DNA from: Bacteroidales bacterium
GTDB taxonomy: Bacteria > Bacteroidota > Bacteroidia > Bacteroidales > Muribaculaceae
NCBI GenBank assembly: GCA_004554255.1
Contig: SFNC01000123.1
Span: 1-9,076 of the forward strand
DNA length: 9,076 nt
Reading direction: 5' to 3'
The first letter of the stretch is position 1; each line of letters begins with the position of its first letter. This document shows positions 5,244 through 9,076 of this stretch, one piece after another. Under the pieces are notes generated by a model. It saw nothing but the letters and a program-made list of their open reading frames with translations, had not been told where the DNA came from and searched no databases. The position numbers and the translations under genes were made by a program.

Positions 5244-8200
5244 ATGAAAAAATCATACTTAATAGGCGCTTTGATGCTGGCCGGAGCTTTGGTAGCCCCC
5301 ACGCAGAGCGCATTCGCCGACTGGAGTAAATCGACAGCGACAGTGATGTTGGACCCCGGTCACGGTGGTTCCGACCCCGGTGCTGTTTATAACGGTGGTG
5401 GCGCACAGAACCAGCGCGAGGCATTCCTTGCCCTGTGGTGCTGCCAGAAAATGAACGATTGGTTGAACAGCCAGAAAAGCCCGCACCGCATGACGCGTAG
5501 CGGCGACGCTACTGTCAGCCTCAGCGCACGTCGCTCGGCATCTATCAGCTACGACCCCTGGGTATTCTGCTCGGTACACCTTAACGCTGCCTCGGCCGCC
5601 GCAACCGGTACAGAGACATGGCATTACTGGGGAGGCCGCTCGTACACCCTGGCTTCCAAGGTGCAGAGCCGTCTGGTAGGTTACTTTGGCCGCGCTAACC
5701 GCGGTGTCAAGCAAGAAGCATGGACCGTTATCACCGGTGCATCTTACATCCCCGCTGTACTCACCGAGGGTCTCTTCATCACAAACCCCACCGAATGGGG
5801 CATGATCAAGGACGCCAACAGCAACAGCAACGGCTTCAAAGGATGGGTTAACGGCCACCTCTGCGGCTTCTACGACTTTATGAATTCGGAAGGCGCCGGC
5901 CTGTCGCCCAATCCCGCCACCAACGGCTGGGGCATGGTTTATGTTGCCCCGGTTCCCGACCCCAAAGTTACTGTTTCGCCCGGTACCATTGACTTCCACT
6001 GCTATGTCAATGAGCACCCCGAAATCACTCTCAACATCAGCGGTACCAACCTGAAAGGCGACATCTCGATTGCCTGCAGCTCAGCGCGTTATGCCCTGGT
6101 GGGCAGCGGCGTGAAAACCGCCGAGAACGGCACCACATCGGTAACTATCGGCAAGGGCAACGGTACTGTAAACACCTCTTACAAAGTACGTCTCGTTGAC
6201 TCTAAAGAGGCTGGCTCATGGGAAGCCACATGGATGAAACTCACAGTTAAATCATCCGGCATCAGCGACATCGCAGTTCCCCTGAAATGTACTATCACCG
6301 CTCCCCCGCTGAAGGACTTTGACGAGAAGTGGAACGTATCAGAGGAGAAAAACAACTTCGACTCCAAGGGCTACGACGCTACCAAGCTCCGTAACTTCTG
6401 CTACAACGCAGGTAAGATCTATGCCGTTTACAACCATAAGGACATCATCGTCCTCAACGCTCAGACCGGTGCCAAACTCGGATTCCTGAAACGCGGAGAT
6501 GTTGTTAAGGGCGGTACCCTCCAGCTCTGCGACGTCAAGGCTACAAGCGACGGCAAAATCGTTGCCTGCAACATCGCTACTGCTGAAAAAAACGAGAACC
6601 TCCGTCTCTATGTTTGGGACAACGACAATGCCAACCCCTACCTGCTCAAGGAAATCGCTCCCGCAGACTTCAAGGGCGCCAACCGTCTGGGCGACTGCCT
6701 GGAGGTGAACGGCGACCTCAACGACTGCTGGTTCTCGTTCGGTAACCAGAACGGCGCAACACGCATCATCGAATGGCACAAGACCGGCAACAACTGGGCT
6801 CAGCAGAGCTACGAGGTTATAAATGAATGGGGCTCCAACCTGTCTACACTCTCTACCGTACGCGTTTATCACCAGAACGGCGGTTGGTGGATCGACGGTA
6901 AAGACAGCTATCCCTCATGGTGCACACTCAGCAACGGCAAGGCTGTTCGCCAGACCCTCGTTGACACCGGCGAAAGCTGGGGTTCAAGCCACCACGAATT
7001 TAAATGGCAGGGCCTGAAATACGCCGCAAACCTCATCTTCAACCTCCGTGAGTACAAGAAAGACGCCAACGGCAAGATTATCACCGACGCTAACGGCAAC
7101 CAGGTTCGCGATGACGACAAGAACTACATTGCCGGCCGCATGCGTATCGTACAGGATCCCACCGGCGACTTCAAGAATGCTACCACTGTTGGCGAATGGC
7201 CCGCAAAAGGCCTCGGCTCTGTTTCTCGCAACACCAACTCTACCGGCGACGTTATCATCCGTACCGACGGAAGCAACTACATTGAGGCTTGGGTTCTCTC
7301 CACCACTCAGGGTATCGCTTACTACACCCACGGAACGGCTCCCGCTAACAACCCCAGCGCTCCCGACCTGAAGGATCCCGAAGGCGACACTCCCACCCCG
7401 CGTATCACTGTTGACAAGAACTCTGTATCGCTCAGCGCAGAACCCAACAAGACCGCTACCGCTACCGTAGCCGTTAAGGGCGCCAGCCTCACCGGTAAGA
7501 TTTCGGCATGGATCGAAGGCAGCAACGCTTCTCTGTTCTCAGTAGCACCCGCTACCCTCGAGGCCGCCGGCGGTAACATGACCGTTACCTACACACCTAC
7601 CGCAGCCGGTAGCCACAGCGCTACGCTGTGCCTCGCATCCGATGGTGCAGGCCAGGTTAACGTGGCCCTCACCGGTAAAGCCGAAGAGAAGATCACCGTT
7701 ACCTACGCCGACGAAGTAGGCACCCTGCAAGAGGGCTGGCTCTACTCAGTTGCCAAGGGCAACCTCGCCCAGGCTCCCTGGTTTAGCATAGAGGCTCCAT
7801 TCTCTCGCTCTATGGCCGTTATCGGCGACAACCTCTATGTACTGAATTGCGGTACATACAGTAATGAACCCGTTGTGACGATTCTCGATGCCAACACCGG
7901 CGCCAAGAAGGGCGAACTTTCGGCAAAAGCCACAACATCTGGCAGTCAGCTTGCCCGCGCAACATCCATCGGAGTCATCGGCAACGACCTCTATCTGGTT
8001 AACGCAATCAATGCGACAAGCCATAATTTCCGCGTTTACAAGTACACCAACGCCCAGGGCGAACCGGCTCTTATCTGCGACAAGGCCGGTGTAGTAGGCG
8101 GCGGCCGCTCGGCCGGCTTCGGTGCAAACCGTATCGCTGTATCGAACGGTGTAACGGTATGGTACATCGATGTCAACAACCCCGGCGACATCAAATCCAT

Positions 8201-8825
8201 CACCCTCGAGGAGGCCATCACTAACGGTGACGGCGGATTCGCTTACGAGCCTACTTTCTGCGACGACGGTACATTCTGGATCAACCAGAAGAGCACTATG
8301 CCTCGTCATTACAACGCCGAGGGTAAACTCATCGAGACCCTCGGAGCTGTTGACGGCGTGAACGCCCAGGGCGCTTCCAGCGCAGTGTTCAACTATGGCA
8401 AGCATAAATATATTGCCGCAACCGGAACGCCCGGTGTTGTTTGGGACAATGCCCACATGACACTCGTCGACATCACCGCCGGTGCTGGCTCGCCCGTCTT
8501 CAAGCAGACCGTTCCCGAGACCTTCGGTACCGGTAACTGGGGCGGCTCGGCATGGGGTCAGAACAAAGTTCTGGCACAGCTGAGCGGCGACAACAACTCG
8601 ATGCTGAAACTGTGGTGCCTCATACCCCTCCAGGGTATCGGTCACTGGAAGTTCGACGGCAAGACCGGTTCGGGTGTCGAGAATATCGCTATCTCTGACG
8701 CTGAGAACGATGTTGAGGCTGTTTACTACAACCTCCAGGGCGTTCGCGTGAACAACAGCAACCTCACCCCCGGCCTCTACATCCGTCGTGCCGGAACAAC
8801 CTCTACCAAAGTACTCGTTAAATAA
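5244..8825 (+). CDS. multidomain N-acetylmuramoyl-L-alanine amidase with propeller modules and T9SS-type tail
   Basis: A 1193-aa exported enzyme predicted to cleave the MurNAc-L-Ala bond of peptidoglycan. The signal peptide is residues 1-25 (cleavage after QSAFA). An Amidase_3 zinc domain spans about 30-212, with DPGHGG (His40), REA (Glu59), SVHLNA (His112) and LTEGLFITNPTEW (Glu175), so all three zinc ligands and the catalytic Glu appear present. Next come an Ig-like domain (about 241-353), a propeller-like region (about 358-700, with LNAQTGAKLG), a Pro-rich linker (709-719), a second Ig-like domain (about 720-812) and a second propeller-like region (about 820-1135, with LDANTGAKKG). The last 42 residues (VYYNLQGVRV, LTPGLYIRRAG, KVLVK) match the type A T9SS sorting-tail pattern common in Bacteroidales. 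The Ig-propeller pair looks duplicated. Typical amidases of this class are far shorter. Secretion across the outer membrane is inferred from the tail alone; no anchor or SH3/LysM cell-wall domain was recognised. Confidence 0.9.
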   Translation: MKKSYLIGALMLAGALVAPTQSAFADWSKSTATVMLDPGHGGSDPGAVYNGGGAQNQREAFLALWCCQKMNDWLNSQKSPHRMTRSGDATVSLSARRSASISYDPWVFCSVHLNAASAAATGTETWHYWGGRSYTLASKVQSRLVGYFGRANRGVKQEAWTVITGASYIPAVLTEGLFITNPTEWGMIKDANSNSNGFKGWVNGHLCGFYDFMNSEGAGLSPNPATNGWGMVYVAPVPDPKVTVSPGTIDFHCYVNEHPEITLNISGTNLKGDISIACSSARYALVGSGVKTAENGTTSVTIGKGNGTVNTSYKVRLVDSKEAGSWEATWMKLTVKSSGISDIAVPLKCTITAPPLKDFDEKWNVSEEKNNFDSKGYDATKLRNFCYNAGKIYAVYNHKDIIVLNAQTGAKLGFLKRGDVVKGGTLQLCDVKATSDGKIVACNIATAEKNENLRLYVWDNDNANPYLLKEIAPADFKGANRLGDCLEVNGDLNDCWFSFGNQNGATRIIEWHKTGNNWAQQSYEVINEWGSNLSTLSTVRVYHQNGGWWIDGKDSYPSWCTLSNGKAVRQTLVDTGESWGSSHHEFKWQGLKYAANLIFNLREYKKDANGKIITDANGNQVRDDDKNYIAGRMRIVQDPTGDFKNATTVGEWPAKGLGSVSRNTNSTGDVIIRTDGSNYIEAWVLSTTQGIAYYTHGTAPANNPSAPDLKDPEGDTPTPRITVDKNSVSLSAEPNKTATATVAVKGASLTGKISAWIEGSNASLFSVAPATLEAAGGNMTVTYTPTAAGSHSATLCLASDGAGQVNVALTGKAEEKITVTYADEVGTLQEGWLYSVAKGNLAQAPWFSIEAPFSRSMAVIGDNLYVLNCGTYSNEPVVTILDANTGAKKGELSAKATTSGSQLARATSIGVIGNDLYLVNAINATSHNFRVYKYTNAQGEPALICDKAGVVGGGRSAGFGANRIAVSNGVTVWYIDVNNPGDIKSITLEEAITNGDGGFAYEPTFCDDGTFWINQKSTMPRHYNAEGKLIETLGAVDGVNAQGASSAVFNYGKHKYIAATGTPGVVWDNAHMTLVDITAGAGSPVFKQTVPETFGTGNWGGSAWGQNKVLAQLSGDNNSMLKLWCLIPLQGIGHWKFDGKTGSGVENIAISDAENDVEAVYYNLQGVRVNNSNLTPGLYIRRAGTTSTKVLVK

Positions 8826-8857
8826 ACCTCTCGCAGGTTTAACACCCTCTTAAATTC

Positions 8858-8902
8858 GCAGTCTGTAAAGCCGCACGCCGGCTTTACAGACTGCTCTCTT
8901 TT
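8858..8902 (+). terminator. intrinsic terminator after the amidase gene
   Basis: A 16-bp perfect stem, GCAGTCTGTAAAGCCG (8858-8873) with its exact complement at 8879-8894, encloses a CACGC loop. A T-rich tract (TCTCTTTT) follows at 8895-8902. It starts 32 nt after the stop codon and closes the two-gene unit. Confidence 0.92.
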
Positions 8903-8927
8903 ATCTAATCCGTAACCGTGCAGAAAT

Positions 8928-8966
8928 AAAAAGGCGCCACAATCCCGCGGGACTGTGACGCTTTTT
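8928..8966. terminator. bidirectional terminator hairpin
   Basis: AAAAA at 8928-8932 leads into a GCG-CACA-TCCC arm, a GC turn, and the matching GGGA-TGTG-CGC arm ending in TTTTT at 8962-8966. The stem has one bulge and two mismatches. An A-run on one side and a T-run on the other let it act on both strands, suggesting a leftward-transcribed gene lies just beyond the window. Confidence 0.75.
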
Positions 8967-8979
8967 ATCTATTGTAATA

Positions 8980-9076
8980 AGACCCCGTTCCCCAATATTT
9001 GTTAATGCAGGGGCGGTGTATTTTCGAGGAAATTTCGCAAGTTGAAGAGGGAATGTAGCGGGCTACATGACCGATG
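8980..9076 (+). repeat. dispersed intergenic repeat, copy B (cut by window end)
   Basis: The unit begins GACCCCGTTCCCC (8981-8993) and runs directly into AATATTTGTTAATGCAGGGG (8994-9013), then a diverged middle, TTGAAG (9042-9047) and the palindrome ATGTAGC-GG-GCTACAT (9053-9068), followed by TGACCGA. It lacks the 27-base insert of copy A. Like copy A it follows a terminator on the same strand. No coding potential is evident. Confidence 0.75.

Noticed and set aside
7061..7121. Asp/Asn-rich DANG repeats in the amidase (residues about 607-626) as EF-hand or dockerin calcium loops
   Set aside because: Two DANG motifs are present but the full 12-residue calcium-loop pattern is not; an exposed beta-hairpin is as likely.
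7746..8645. 299-aa and 252-aa (5259-6017) minus-strand ORFs opposite the amidase gene
   Set aside because: These are shadow ORFs caused by codon bias; the plus-strand protein has clear domains throughout these spans.

Overview
The window looks like a stretch of a Bacteroidales chromosome, probably Muribaculaceae or a close relative. The evidence is the promoters (TAnnTTTG -7 boxes, one with a TTTG -33 box at 19 nt), AT-rich start regions without Shine-Dalgarno sequences, a six-repeat ribosomal protein S1 of 595 aa, a type IX-secretion-like C-terminal tail on the last gene, and a two-frame ISL3-type insertion sequence of the kind annotated in Bacteroidetes as ISAon1 family. The family placement is inference. 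No rRNA, tRNA or CRISPR array was seen.

Layout. (1) About 1-1427, minus strand: an insertion sequence with an N-terminal-region ORF (1022-1369) and an overlapping catalytic DDE ORF (43-1032). A likely inverted repeat lies at 1408-1427, with a weaker match at the very start of the window. (2) 1428-1816: a non-coding region with short CTCTGCG repeats, an inverted GACCCCGTT motif, a strong rpsA promoter and a foldable rpsA leader. (3) 1817-3604: rpsA, closed by a strong intrinsic terminator. (4) 3665-4230: copy A of a dispersed intergenic repeat, then a promoter and a leader of about 250 nt. (5) 4231-8825: a two-gene, probably co-transcribed unit. It encodes an exported PD40/TolB-like beta-propeller protein and, 26 bp later, a 1193-aa exported N-acetylmuramoyl-L-alanine amidase. 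The amidase carries two Ig-like plus propeller-like modules and a T9SS-type tail. (6) 8826-9076: two terminator hairpins, the second bidirectional, then the start of copy B of the dispersed repeat, cut by the window end.

How the parts relate. rpsA is a housekeeping gene and the IS upstream of it points away. The 4231-8825 pair is the most interesting coding content: an amidase with an intact zinc site, joined to large non-catalytic surface modules and encoded beside another propeller protein, suggesting a secreted peptidoglycan-targeting activity. The most unusual non-coding signal is the dispersed repeat. Its two copies share long identical blocks and a palindrome in which paired bases change together, which suggests selection on a folded RNA or a palindromic DNA site.
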